Shown: positions 34,096 through 45,794 of the stretch, piece by piece
Layout: every line of letters begins with the position of its first letter
Position numbering within the stretch: position 1 is the stretch's first letter
Assembly: GCF_004664715.2 (NCBI RefSeq)
Contig: NC_051079.1
Span: 57,385,660-57,449,659 of the forward strand
Reading direction: 5' to 3'
Source of the DNA: Peromyscus leucopus
Lineage: Eukaryota; Chordata; Mammalia; Rodentia; Cricetidae
DNA: 64,000 nucleotides
Program-made: the position numbers and the translations under genes
The notes under the pieces: generated by a model
What the model was told of the DNA's origin: nothing
Database searches by the model: none
The model's input: the letters and a program-made list of their open reading frames with translations, nothing else

Positions 34096-35029
34096 GGAAG
34101 AGACAAAACTCAAAGTAATACAAGTAAACATAAAAAGCTTACACCTTGAACCTAGAAACCAAAGGCTCAGGATTGAGATAGTCTAGGGACAGTAAGTCAT
34201 AGAAGAGAATCAGCTGTTGCCTAGGTTTGGGAAAACGAGGACAAGGAAAGGCAGAAAGGACCTGAAGAAGCTGGAGATCCTTGCTGGATTTGCAGGGAGC
34301 AATGTCTTCTGGAACCTTGCACGTGTGTGTAAATAAAGCTGATGGCACTCTGCCACGGGAAGTCCACTGGGGAGTTTCCTTTGACAATAGGAAACAGGAA
34401 CTCGGAACAATTTCCTGGTGGACAATCTAGTGTGCCAGGGAACTGCCCACCACTCGGTGGAGGCGATAGAGGAGTAGGGAGGTTCCTTCTCCAACATCTT
34501 CTGCTGTCTGAGAACCAACCAGCTCTCAGGTAAGTGAGGTGATGCCTTGGAACCTGCAAAATGCTTTTTACTGAATTAACATTACTTTGTCCAGCTCAGA
34601 ATGTGAAAGAGTCCTCCAAAAATCAAAAGTAATAATTGTATAAATAGAATAAATGGTTCCTCAGGGTCATACCTTGCCGTCAAGCATCTGTAAGGACTGG
34701 TTTAGTGACCTCAACCAGGAAGAGGGATCCACCCAACAGTGTGGACACTGACCATTTGAATTTTACACTAGCAAAGGTAATTGAGGAGAGTGAGACCACA
34801 TAGGTCTGCTCTTATAAGCTTCACATTCTGTATTAAAACATTACTAGGTTTACATAAGTCTGAAAGCCACTGGTCTATCTCCTTGTAAAGGTCAGAGACC
34901 CTACAGCGGCTCAGGGCACTCTCCACAGAATTAAGAGTCATATTAAGCTCTGCTAGGTCACAGAATCCATTCATGAACACTATGATTTCATCAAAATTTA
35001 AAGCACTTCATGTAACAAGCACTCGATAT
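34096..35029. other. Unassigned non-coding sequence
   Basis: No gene or repeat recognised. Confidence 0.4.
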
Positions 35030-35226
35030 ATGCTCACGCTTTTAATCCCAGAACTCGGGAGGCAGAGGCAGGTGGATCTCTGTGAGTTCTAGGGCAGCCT
35101 GGTTTACAAATCAAGTTCCAGGACAGCCAGGGATACACAGAGAAACTATGTCTTGAAAAACCAATAAATAAATAAACAAACAAATAAATAAAATAAAAAA
35201 AATAGAAAGGAAGGAAGGAAGAAAGA
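35030..35226 (+). repeat. B1 SINE with A-rich tail
   Basis: Has 'gctcacgcttttaatcccag', 'actcgggaggcagaggcagg', 'gtggatctctgtgagttc' and 'ggatacacagagaaac'. It ends in AAATAAATAAA units and a GGAA repeat. The 5' end is truncated by about a dozen bases. Confidence 0.92.
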
Positions 35227-36340
35227 AACTGAATTCAATTGGTCAAAAGGTCTTGTTTATCAATCCCTTAACTCCCCTAGATTGAAAGCTACTTCGTGAA
35301 GTTCTGGGTCTTCCTAGTGTCTGCAGCTCCTCTCCCCTCTCAATGCTGGAACTCAAGAGTAAGCCATGTATGAACCAGGGTACAAGTGTGGTTGGCTCTG
35401 TGGGTTATGGCCCACCTGTCTCACAGTCATGTCCAGTATTTGCAGGCTGCCTGGAGAGTTTGAAAGGACATTTGCCACTAGAATTGCTGTCCTTATCTCC
35501 AGAAAGCCAGAGATCATTTTGATATGCACTGTCCCATTCTTAATCAGGCTATTTGAACCAATCTGGCTTACGGTCTATAGGTTCTCTAAATCTCATTAAA
35601 TTTAGAGAGAAAATGTACTTTTAATTAAAAATTCCTAGATTATTTCAGGGCCCAGACTTGTCACTCATAAAATGGAATGAGCCTATTAAGTTAAATTCCA
35701 GAAATTAGTATTTCCATTCTAAAAATGTGAGAAGTGTCAAAATGTCTCCCATCATTCATAAGCATTGATGTACATGCGAGCGTTACATATACTCTGCCTG
35801 TATCCAAGCATGGCATTTGTGTCAAAATTCCATTTTCTCTTGCCTCTAAGTGCTACAGGTATTTTAGTTGGCGCTACTTTTAGACTTGTTACTCTTGGGA
35901 GAGTTAATTACAAACAATTTAATTAAGATCTCTTACTCATTAATGTTCTAGTAGCTTAGCAAGTTTGGGTTCGCTCAGCAGGCTGCAGAGGTTTAATTTC
36001 ACCAGGTACCCTCCCCATTATCTCATCCACCATCAGTACAGTGGTGCTTGCTTCTTTATCCTTCCCTGCCTGGGGTCCTGACAACATTTAAATTATCATT
36101 AAAGCTAAGAATTCGGGGAGATCCTTTTAGCTGCCACCTGCCCTGATGAAGGTTCAATTTCCATTTTGAGTCTTTGAAACGCAAGCTTAAAGATCCACCA
36201 GTACTGTTCTCCTCAATAAGGCTAAGCAATGTCTTGTTTTTATTAAAACTGGAGCAATCATGCATGGTTTCCATTAACTTTGTGAAAAATTGCAGATTTA
36301 AAAGAGAGAAAAAGAAAACCACAAAAAACTAACAACCCTG
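35227..36340. promoter_or_regulatory. Candidate distal regulatory block (uncertain)
   Basis: Repeat-free sequence with many TAATTA/TTAATT homeodomain-type cores (for example 'gagttaattacaaac', 'caatttaattaagat', 'cattaatgttc') and a short inverted repeat at 35583-35608. The texture resembles conserved non-coding enhancers near developmental genes. This is inference from composition only; conservation cannot be tested here. Confidence 0.25.
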
Positions 36341-38646
36341 TTTTGTAATATATCAGAGGCTCCAAAACAAAGTGTGTAAATTTTGACAATTCACAGAGAA
36401 TACACACAGCAGTGGGAAATTTACAAGCCAAATGTTAAGGAAATAGTTTCTTTCACTTTTTTTTCCTCAGGACATTATACACAATCACAATTTATACAGA
36501 ATCATAAATGTCGCCGATATAGACACCAAGAGTAGAATATAAGAGCATGGAATTCAGATTGGTTTTAGGAACTTCCATACTCTAAATTGATTAATCTTCT
36601 CAGGTATGAGTACTTTAGGAACAAGGAATAATTCGTTTTCTGGCTTAAATAGAAAAACAAAGAATGATTATTTAAAGCTGATTTTTCTTCTTTCTAGATT
36701 TTGGCTATGTATTTTCGTTCTCTGTTAAGCACTAATAGTTATTGGGCCGTTTGTCAGTCTGTTTTTAACTCATGCAATGGGAATCACTCCTGGTTGTAAA
36801 GAAGGACCGATTTAGGGTTTGTTCTTTCCTTTCATTTCTAGTTTGGTGGACTTGAAATAACTCCAAGGCATCTCTTCTGAAATATATAATTGCTAACATT
36901 CTGAGTTTTTTATCCATAAATTATTACATATTCATGAAGAATATGACAAACTTAAAATGGTTTGTAAAATTAATGGGAAATTAGAAACAATATTTCTTTA
37001 ATAATTTAGATGTCAAATTCATATCAGCAAGGAAAAATATTTACTCTACGTTGATAGAGGGCCACTGGAAGGTACAGCTCCAGATGAGAAGGCAGGCCTC
37101 TGGGTGTGATAAGCCCCTGGTAGGTTTGCAAGATTTAGCAAATGAACGTGTATAACTTCCAGTTGAATTTGAATTTCAGGTAAACAATGAAAGTTATTTA
37201 AGGATAGATTTATGCCATTCAATATTTAGGACAATGTTACCTTGAAACCATGTTCATTGTCTATCCGAAACAGAACTGAACTGGGCATGTATATTTTACC
37301 ATCTGATAATCTTAGACTCAGGGAGCTTAGAGCACAGGGCTACTTTGAAGCACAATGGCTACCAGAACCCATTCTGGGTCTTCCAAAATTGTCTTGCTTT
37401 TGTTCCATGGCAGGGCACCTTAAGTAATTGATCTATTGGCAAACTTCTTTAATCTGTGATTTCTAAAACTGGAAAAATTTGTCTTTCCCTTTTAGGAATC
37501 TCGTGTCTAAAGACAATATATGTTTATTTTGTTTTCACTCTGTGGATTGACACCACTAGAAGCCTGACCATAAAACCCACACTTACTCTGTGAAGTGGTT
37601 ATTTTAACATGGAGTATCAAAATTGTTTCCTCACTCTGGGATTTTTATGGCTAAGTTGTTTGACATGTCTTAAAACTTAAGGAGAATTTCAACCGGGAAA
37701 CTGCAGTCTGTAGTTAGAATGGAGCTTTCAACGTAAAACTTTGAGCACTCATAAAAACCAGTTTTTTTCTTCCTCTCTCTTATTTTACCATCAAAAATGA
37801 ATCCAGAGGGTGGCTACTTATCAATGAAAATGTACAAACACTGTCAAAAAAGACAATGATTTTTTGCAGCTGAGCAATGTGATGGAAATGGGCAGGGGTT
37901 TGTTTCAGTGGCTGGAATTTTATAGCCCAAAGCTGTGTTTTCTGGCAAGAGAACCTAGGGCCTGGATGAGAAGTGTGAAAACATGAAGCCCTCCACAGGA
38001 TGCTGGGAAATGAGTAGGGCTTGTGGTTCCCACCACCTTTGAGGCCAGGCACTGAAAACTCGAGACTACAGCAGGGGTTTTGCTGTTGTTGTTATTTTGT
38101 ACCTTGCTTCTGAAGGAACAAAGAGTCTAAAAACATTTACTGTAATTTTTTCCCTCAATATCCTGAGAGTTTGTCTCCAAGAGACTGGCTAACTCACATT
38201 ACATGTGCTGGAAGGGCTTCTGTTGGTACCAGTCAAAGCTGGGATACAGACACACTGTTCAGTGGATCGATTCTACCTACAGACCTGGACCTGGGTGGTC
38301 AGGTCCCCTTCTGTTTTTTGTTCTTCTTTTTCTTCTTCTTTTTTTTTTATCCATCCAGGAAGGAGACAATTTGAAAATGAACTTCTAATTTTGTTCTAGT
38401 CAGGACTAGGCATAATATATTGGACACAAAGTAGCGAGCCCCACGGCATTTTAAAATCAGATGTTTCTTGAAATAATACTTAAATTTCTTCTTAGAAATT
38501 GATACTGAAATATTTGTGAATGGCCGAGTATCAGGGAATCACTTTACAATGATACTGTAGTGGGAGAGGAAACTGTAGCAATGGAAATTAAGCATGAATT
38601 GTCATCTAAAACTGGGTTTAAGTACATGGAGGTTAATGTGCTAGAG

Positions 38647-38647
<1 letters not shown>
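36341..38647. other. Repeat-poor unique non-coding sequence
   Basis: About 2.3 kb with no interspersed repeat recognised, except a TTC/T-rich tract at 38322-38350. No exon supported. Confidence 0.45.
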
Positions 38648-38695
<48 letters not shown>

Positions 38696-39015
38696 GTGTT
38701 GTGTATGTGTGTGAGTGTGTGTGAGTGTACGAGTGTATGTATGTGTGTGTGTGTTGCATATGTGGGTGAGTGTGTGTGTGAGTATGTGGGAGTGTGTGAA
38801 TGTGAATGTGTGTATGTGGGAGTGTGTGAATGTGAATGTGTGTATGTGAGAGTGTGTGAATGTGTGTGTGAGTGTATGAGTGTGTGTTTGTATGTATGTG
38901 AGTGTGTGAGAGTGTATGAGTGTGTGTGTATGTGTGTGTGTGAGAGTATGTGAATGTGAGTGTGTGAGAGAGAGATAGAGTATGTGTGTGTGTATGTGTG
39001 TGTGGTGTGTGTATG
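38648..39015. repeat. TG-rich microsatellite/minisatellite
   Basis: Begins with about 22 pure TG units, then degenerates into TGTGAGTG, TGTATG and TGAATG variants. A 30-base unit repeats with exact spacing near 38791, 38821 and 38851 (third copy partial). It ends with TGTGTGGTGTG. Long open frames on both strands (160 and 100 codons) are products of the repeat. Confidence 0.95.
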
Positions 39016-39648
39016 TTCATGGACACACAGAGTTAGAAGGAGAAAAGACTGAGCACTTCAGCAAAGGTTTCTGTGGAAGTTGGAATGGACTGGCAGGAAC
39101 AGTTTGGTTTCAAGGCTTCAGCTTGTAAAGTGGAGGAGAGGCACCCGCTGCCCTGTGAGTGGAGGAATCTGAAGGAAACAGGAATGCACACAAGTGGACA
39201 GCCACATTCTTCCTGGCAGCTCCCAGGAAGGTCTTTGAAGGGTGGAATGGAGTACTGCTCCTCTAGCCTGCTTACCATGAATGCCACAACTGCACACCTG
39301 GGTTCCGTGTCAGGTCTGGAGGTCTGCAAAGACAGCTTGAACAATCATTGCCAAAGAACCCGGATGAATTTACACCGTGCCTGTACAGTCTCCAGGGTGC
39401 TGGAGCATGGTGCAACGGTCCTGCTTCCTCTTCGAACTGCGGACTGCCAGGCTCCTGGCACGCTTGATCAGTAAGGCCAGGATTTGTCAGGTCTGACTAT
39501 GGTAGGTGTGTGGAAAAGGAGGCCTTCATTGTTTCTGTCCTCTGGGGGTGGGGGAGAGGAAGCCTTGATGGTGACATTATGGTTTTGCAGGAGATAAACA
39601 AGGAAGTGGACAGTGCCTGACATTTCATGAAGTAAATCAAGCATACTG

Positions 39649-39649
39649 A

Positions 39650-39725
<76 letters not shown>

Positions 39726-39755
39726 AAAGAAAGAAAGAAAGAAGGGAGGAAGGAA
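39649..39755. repeat. (GAAA)n tetranucleotide tract
   Basis: About 20 GAAA units, nearly perfect, followed by GGGAGGAAGG. A purine-only strand of about 100 bases. The Phe/Leu/Ser-rich minus-strand frames over it are artefacts. Confidence 0.97.
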
Positions 39756-39829
39756 AGAGAAAACATAGCCCTTTATAGTCACAAAAGAAAGCTTAGTTTG
39801 AAAGCAGTCTCTCTGTCCTTTCTCTGCTG

Positions 39830-40440
39830 GGTAATCTAATTTGAATGCAAGGAAGTCTGGCAGTTGCAAATGCTAGCTGGCAAAAGAAGCGCATTTTCAT
39901 TGACTTCCTGGGATTCTTTGCCTCCCTCAAATATTTTGGATACAGAGAACATGGCACAGATTCTTCAGTCAGTGCTAATGATGAGAAGAACCGCATAATG
40001 GAGAGCGGGCCTCATCCAGAGAGAAGTCGTGCAGATGAACGCATCCTGCCCAAAATGGAGGTCGCTTCCAAGGCTGCCAGGCTGGCGACCACGAGCCGCG
40101 AAGACTGTGACATCCAAGTGTCGCGGCTCCAGTCAAAGTCGGAAGAGTCTGCCAATTGAAGACAATTAGCAAGCGCGACTTCTCAATTGTGTTGACAGAT
40201 GAGGGAGAAAAATCAAATAGATGTGAGAGTTGTGTTTATCCTGCTGCAGTGTTTTGCAATATTATGTCTATTGATTTGCTTTTTGTTTCTGAGTTATTGG
40301 GTGGATGGCGCACTGCTCTGCCTGTCAACCCGGCAAGCTTGCTTTCGCAGCTGCTTGTCAAGTGAGAATTTCTACACAAATCACTGCAACCGTCTCACAG
40401 GGGACATTAGGCCAAAGATACTATTGTGATTTAATGGAAG
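39830..40440. other. Unique block with retained CpGs; possible CNE or untranslated exon
   Basis: The sequence around 40000-40180 has a local cluster of CpG sites ('ccacgagccgcgaagac', 'gtgtcgcggctccag', 'caagcgcgacttc') in an otherwise CpG-poor window, and no repeat similarity. A 104-codon plus-strand frame (39845-40159) spans it but shows no domain. It could be a conserved element or part of an RNA gene; evidence is weak. Confidence 0.25.
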
Positions 40441-41267
40441 GTGGGGGGAGGGAGCTGTAGCATGTGGCTCAATTTTCTTTCCATAACAATTGGGGATAGC
40501 TTCTGAATTCTGTAATGTGGTGCAGCCTGCTGTAATTGGTTTAGTAGGTTTCCAGGGTCCGGGAAGGTAGGCTGGGATGTGTGTGGCTGTCATTTGCTTT
40601 CATGGCTGACCCTCTCTGTAAAATGTGATATGAGTTCACATCACTCTATACTGGGCTGCAGGGTTGTCAAATTTAGGTACCATGGGTAGTTGTTGGAAGC
40701 ACAGACTAAAGCCTTGAAGAATTCAGAGGCTCTGATGCTGCTACAATTGTTTCACATAGTGGGTTTTTTTTTTTGCTTTCCACAACCTCTCCTTTGTATC
40801 TTCTTTATTTCCAGATGCCTTTGAGCCCAGTATGGGAAGTTTCCCCAACTGTATTCATCCTCCCTAGAGGGACCACTCATCCCTCAGTAATTTTAATCTG
40901 AAATTTTAATGTGAAGCTGGCTCTAATGTTTGGCTCTGTGGCAGGAGCCCTGAGTCTAACACAGAAGAAGCAGATTCCGGATAATTCAGGATCCCATGAC
41001 AGAAACAAAGCTCTTATACCACACTACACTTGGGAACACTTGGGAAAGGGAATTAACCAAAGGAATGATTATTTATGGGAAATAATTTAGAAGATAAGAC
41101 AAGTGAATAGGAAACAATGAGAATTCGAGACTTGGGAACACCCCTCAAATTATGTTTCATACTTAACTTCTTTCTTATGTGTATGACCCCACTGGTGCAA
41201 GAAATCAGTATTATCCAAAAGATTTTACCTCTGCCTCTGTTAATTGATTTATACAGGAACATGTATT
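40441..41267. other. Unassigned non-coding sequence
   Basis: Nothing recognised. Confidence 0.4.
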
Positions 41268-41360
41268 CCATAGCTCAGGCTAGACTTGAGCTTGCCACCC
41301 TCCTGCTTTGTCGCCCGAGTAGCTGAGTTTACAGATGCATGCCACCATGCCTCGCTTTAT
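41268..41360 (-). repeat. Old B1 fragment
   Basis: The plus strand reads 'agctcaggctagacttgagc', 'caccctcctgctttgtcgcc' and 'gatgcatgccaccatgcct', a diverged B1 (proto-B1-like) in reverse. Confidence 0.72.
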
Positions 41361-42509
41361 TAACTTAGGTTTAAACATCCCCAAATGGGAACCATTAGAG
41401 AGTCTGCTCGCTATTCCTCCAAGCACCCTTTGAGTCGTGCTTTCCATAGAATGGGTGTTGTGCTGGGCGGAGGGTCTCCAGAAGGCAGACATCACATACA
41501 TCTTGGCTAGGAACAAAAATCCTGCACTCTAGGCATGTGTTCACATCTACAAGTTTCTTCTTGGTATTACATACTGAGGCCACTGCATCCAACTTGCTCG
41601 CTGGTAGTGAGTTAGGTGCATTTAGGGAGATGCATTGCTTTCCTGCAAAGAACACAGGGACTGTTAAACAAGCAGCAGGAGGACGGCTCAATTTTAAATA
41701 AAATTTACAGGCCCAGAATGAATGCCCTCCCCTACATAACTGACTCACTACCAGGGAATTTCGTAGGCACCGGGGATTAGAAATGCCAATTCTAAAGTTA
41801 ATTACAATACATAAACATGTATTTAAAAAGATAATTATTTGACATTATTTTGGAACTTGACTGAAAATTGCTTCCTAAGGACAAAAAATCTCCTTCTACA
41901 AGCTCTCAGATGACTTAGCATACAGCAAAAAGCCATGCATCACACAGCACGTAAGCTTCTTTCTTAGCCATGCATTCTGTAAATACCAGCCCTTCCAACT
42001 CTTTGTTCCATCTCCCATTCCAGTGCTTCCTCCCTCAGGAGTCATCTTCTTTTTCTACCTTGCATGTCATAAATATCATCATGGGAGAGAATGCGCCTCG
42101 GTGTAGTTTTATTATTGAAATGTCTTGAGCTTCTTCAGCTGGATCATCATGAGCTCATGCACTTCCCAGCTTATCCCCTGTTCCAACCAGTTCACAGAGA
42201 GTAATACCAGAGTGATCTCAGATGCCCCACGATTTGTCACAGACTCTTCACTTACGTAAATATTCATTCAGCACAGGATGCTATAGGCATACAAACTGAT
42301 TTCGACTACAAATCCCTGTCCTCAACACGTTGATCATCTAGACGTGATTGGCCATTCACCTGGAGTCACAGCTAATGATGCACTAACAAGGGTAGGCTTT
42401 CAAGCATGCTTGTGGGGAGGATGCTATTTTATGGCAAGAATGGTCTCCCTAGAATTTACAGGCTTGAAAGCTTAGGGCTGGCCACATGTAACCCTTCCAG
42501 TAATCCTGT
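41361..42509. other. Unassigned non-coding sequence
   Basis: About 1.1 kb with nothing recognised. Confidence 0.4.
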
Positions 42510-42640
42510 GCTGCATATATTTTCATCTCCATTTCACAGAATATGAACACTGAAACCCAGCCAGTTAAATGACCAGAAAACTAACCATTGGCAAACCCAA
42601 CCTATGCTCAATATTACTGCTAAGCTTTCTAGCTGGGCAG
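42510..42640 (-). repeat. Probable MIR SINE
   Basis: Reverse MIR pattern 'ttttcatctccatttcacag' then 'aacactgaaacccagccag'. Diverged; moderate support. Confidence 0.5.
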
Positions 42641-42696
42641 TCTCTGCTCTGTCTGTAAACAAAGGACAGAGCCATCTACTTTTGCAGGTGGTTACA

Positions 42697-43050
42697 TTAA
42701 ATCAGGTATGTTTTCCTGTAGCTCTGGGATATTGAGTGTATCCATCAAGATTCCTCTGTTGAAATTCTCATTTCTAATGTGGGACCTTTGGGAGATGAGT
42801 AAATTATGGACATGAAACTCAAACAACGGGACTGATGTCCGTATGAGAAGGCACACAAAATATGTTTTCACTTTGCTCTCTGCCATGTGGGGACACTGCA
42901 AGAATTTGGCTGCCTGAAGCCAGGAAGTAGCCAGCATCAGACTCCACACTGGAGCACTTTGGTCTTTAAGTTTGCAGCTTCCAAAACAGTACAGAATAAA
43001 TGGTTTTTATTTAGGTACAGTAGCATGAACTGTCTCAGTATCTCCAGCTC
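42697..43050 (+). mobile_element. MLT1/MST-type MaLR LTR
   Basis: Collinear landmarks: 'gttgaaattctcatttctaa', 'tgggacctttgggagatgag', 'tgccatgtggggacactgca', 'gcctgaagccaggaagtagc' and 'agcttccaaaacagtacaga', then 'aataaatggtttttatttag'. An old solo LTR; no internal part. Confidence 0.8.
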
Positions 43051-43714
43051 TAAGATATCACTCACTGTAAGTATCATGGTTATTTTGTATTTAACTTATA
43101 TTAACATTGTCAATCTACAAATGCACAATCTCATTCTTTGGAATGGTACTATATTATTTAAAGAGATATTTTAACTTGAAAATACCAATTTTCTCTTTAA
43201 ATCAGGCATGACTTGGGCACACAGAATGTATGGAAGACAATGCTCTTTTTCATCTGAACTTTTTCGTCTGGCTTTCAATAGATTCTTTATGACAGATTCT
43301 TTACATTTTTTATTATCATTATGTGAGAGGTAATGTGCATGTCTCATAGCATATGTGGAAGACAGAGAGGGCAATTTGTGGAACTGAATTTCTCTTTCCA
43401 CCTTTCCATGGGTTCTAGGGCTGTAACTCAGGTTGCCATATACTTGCATAACAAGTACCTTTGCTCAATGGGCCATCTTGTCATCCATTTACTCAGTCTT
43501 CTTGATATCTACACTTTGCCTATGGTATCACTTTCTGAGCCTGCAAGAGCAATAACAATACAACGTTTCCTGGAAGAATGTCCCACTCTGGTGTATAACA
43601 TTTCCTCTCACAATGCTACCTAATCATGGTTCAACTTGTAATACTGGGGTATCAGTGGGAAAAATTCAAACAACATCCAGAATTTTCTTTTCTTTTCAAA
43701 TGTTCCTTTGATGT

Positions 43715-43865
43715 TTTGTTGACTTTCTTGAATGTTAAGGGGTTAGGGCTGCTCTATCATCTGTCCAGGAGTAATAAGTTGACAATGACAATTATGACTG
43801 AAGGCAGTTGGACCCCACTGGCCAGAGAGAGTCTATTGTGAGTGAGCAGCATCCTTATTTGAGGC
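43715..43865 (+). repeat. Local direct repeat, copy A
   Basis: A 151-base segment that recurs at 44748-44898 in the same orientation with 12 mismatches and no gaps by my alignment (about 92% identity). Similarity stops abruptly at both ends. The sequence is not one I recognise as a known SINE, L1 or LTR. Confidence 0.9.
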
Positions 43866-44747
43866 ACTAACACAAGAAAAAAGGTGGATGTTTTAGCAAC
43901 CATACAACTCCCACCTACACAGTAAGTCAGTATATCTTTCTCTTTTGGAGAATTTCAAAATGCAGAATTTCTATAAAATTGATGAGTTTACAAATAAAGA
44001 TTATGAATTCATAGTGAGACTATCCTGAGTCAGAGATGTCAAAAACTATCTGTGGAGGAAATGGGAAATTGCATGCAGCTAGAAAGAAAGGGTATGCAGA
44101 GAGATGGGAAAGGTGTCTGAAAGTATGATGGAATCAAGAGCTTGCTTTATTTTTAACTCTCCTCCCATTGGCCCCAACAATTACAATGCACTTATTATGC
44201 AAAGAACACTGGAAAAAACTTTCTAGTAGTTCTGAACACACTATACTGTCTCTTCTAAGTCTTGAAATTCCACCCAAATTTTCAGAAACAAGGACACAGA
44301 TAGCAAAAAACATACGTGATACTTTGTGGGTGAATGAGGATTTGTCGGGGATCTGAAAAATCTGCTTGGATTGTAGGGTTGTACATCAGACAGACTTCAT
44401 TGGTACATCTGGCTTCAGTTCTTACTAGCTGAGTTCTCTTGGCAATGCTTTATCTTTCGGCATCTCCATTTCCTGTTTTTTAAAGTACTGGGAGCTATTA
44501 ACAATTTTAGAAGAGGATTTAATTTTAAGCAAACATGGAATGACGTATTTAAAGAGCTTAGAACAGCGAGTCTCAGTCAGACTTCGTTTTGACAAATTAT
44601 CTGAGTCAACCACGCAGGGAAGTTTAATTTGGACTCATGGTTTCTGAGCCTTCAGTCCCTGGTTAACTGGTTCCATATTTGGGCCTTTGGTGAAGCAGTA
44701 CACTGTGCAGGGTGGATACGGGGCAGGGGTGGAGCTGTTCAGAGGAC
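43866..44747. other. Unassigned sequence between the direct repeats
   Basis: Unique sequence; no gene or repeat recognised. Confidence 0.4.
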
Positions 44748-44898
44748 TTTGTTGACTTTCTTGAATGTTAAGGGGTTAGGACTGCTCTATAATCTCTTCA
44801 GGAATAATAAATTGACAATGACAATTATGACTGAAGGCTGTTGAACCCCAGTGGCCAGATAGAGTTTCTTGTGAGTGAGCAGCATCCTTATTTGAGGC
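44748..44898 (+). repeat. Local direct repeat, copy B
   Basis: Second copy of the 151-base segment at 43715-43865, 1033 bases downstream. The same open frame passes through both copies, but the frames start in unrelated flanks, so coding is unlikely. Confidence 0.9.
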
Positions 44899-45398
44899 TT
44901 CAGCATGAAGGGGATGACTGTACCCTAGGAGAAAAAAAAAATTCCCACTGTTATCCTGTCTAGGTCCTCAATGTATTGGATTGAATCATCCATATGCAAG
45001 ATGGATCTCCCCTTCTTACTCAATCCTCTCTTGAATATCCTCACAGACAGACCTAAAGTTGTAGTTTATATATAATCTTGTGCTTCTCAATTCAGTCAAG
45101 TTAACAATCAAGGTGAACCATTAACTAACTAGACAGTGACTCACTCATATAAGCACTCATAAGACCTTTCAAGTAAACTGTTAACTAAGGTACCAGTGGC
45201 AAGTCATGGGTCAATATAAGACCTTAAAGGCGTATATAGTACCCATCCCAATGAAAGATTTTTAAAACAGCAAATCAATCAACATTTATAAAATCATACA
45301 GAAAGATGAAGCATGGTAAAATACCAGGAAATAATGTAGGTTATTGAGACAGTATAGTTATTTTTGATAAACAAAAGGTCAGTTTTCAATTGGTGTCA
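44899..45398. other. Unassigned non-coding sequence
   Basis: Nothing recognised apart from a 10-base A-run near 44932. Confidence 0.4.
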
Positions 45399-45589
45399 TT
45401 TAAATGTTTTTTTTTTTTTTTTTTTTTTTTTTTTGGTTTTTTGAGACAGGGCTTCTCTGTGTAGCTTTGCACCTTTCCTAGAACTTACTTGGTAGCCCAG
45501 GCTGGCCTCGAACTCACAGAGATCTGCCTGTCTCTGCCTCCCGAGTGCTGGGATTAAAGGCGTGCACCACCACTGTCCAGCTTTAAATG
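45399..45589 (-). repeat. Complete B1 SINE, cricetid type, with TSD
   Basis: A T-run (the A-tail in reverse) is followed by a complete reverse B1. It contains 'tgtagctttgcacctttcct', a segment that I associate with cricetid B1 and that Mus B1 lacks. 'tttaaatg' flanks it at 45399-45406 and 45582-45589. The long tail and low divergence suggest a recent insertion. Confidence 0.93.
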
Positions 45590-45675
45590 GCTTCTTACTC
45601 TACCCCTATGTCAAATTAACCTTGAACCCCACAGACCTTTATAGTCTGTTTACTAATTAGTTGATTAATTATTTT

Positions 45676-45790
45676 ATTTTTTGAGACAGGATCTCACTAT
45701 CTAGCCCTGGCTGGTCTGGAACTCACAGAAATCTGTCTGCCTCTGTCCCCCCAAGTACTTGATAAAGGTGTGCACCACTGCACTCAGCTA
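45676..45790 (-). repeat. Older B1 SINE
   Basis: Reverse B1 with 'tttttgagacaggatctcac', 'ctagccctggctggtctgg' and 'gtgcaccactgcactcagct'. More diverged than the neighbour at 45399. Confidence 0.88.
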
Positions 45791-45794
45791 TTTA

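Noticed and set aside
38544..39026. 160-codon minus-strand frame rich in His/Thr and the opposing Val/Cys-rich frame
   Set aside because: Direct translation of the TG/CA array; any such array is open in several frames.
39468..39869. Phe/Leu/Ser-rich minus-strand frames of 133 and 89 codons
   Set aside because: Produced by the GAAA tetranucleotide tract read on the other strand.
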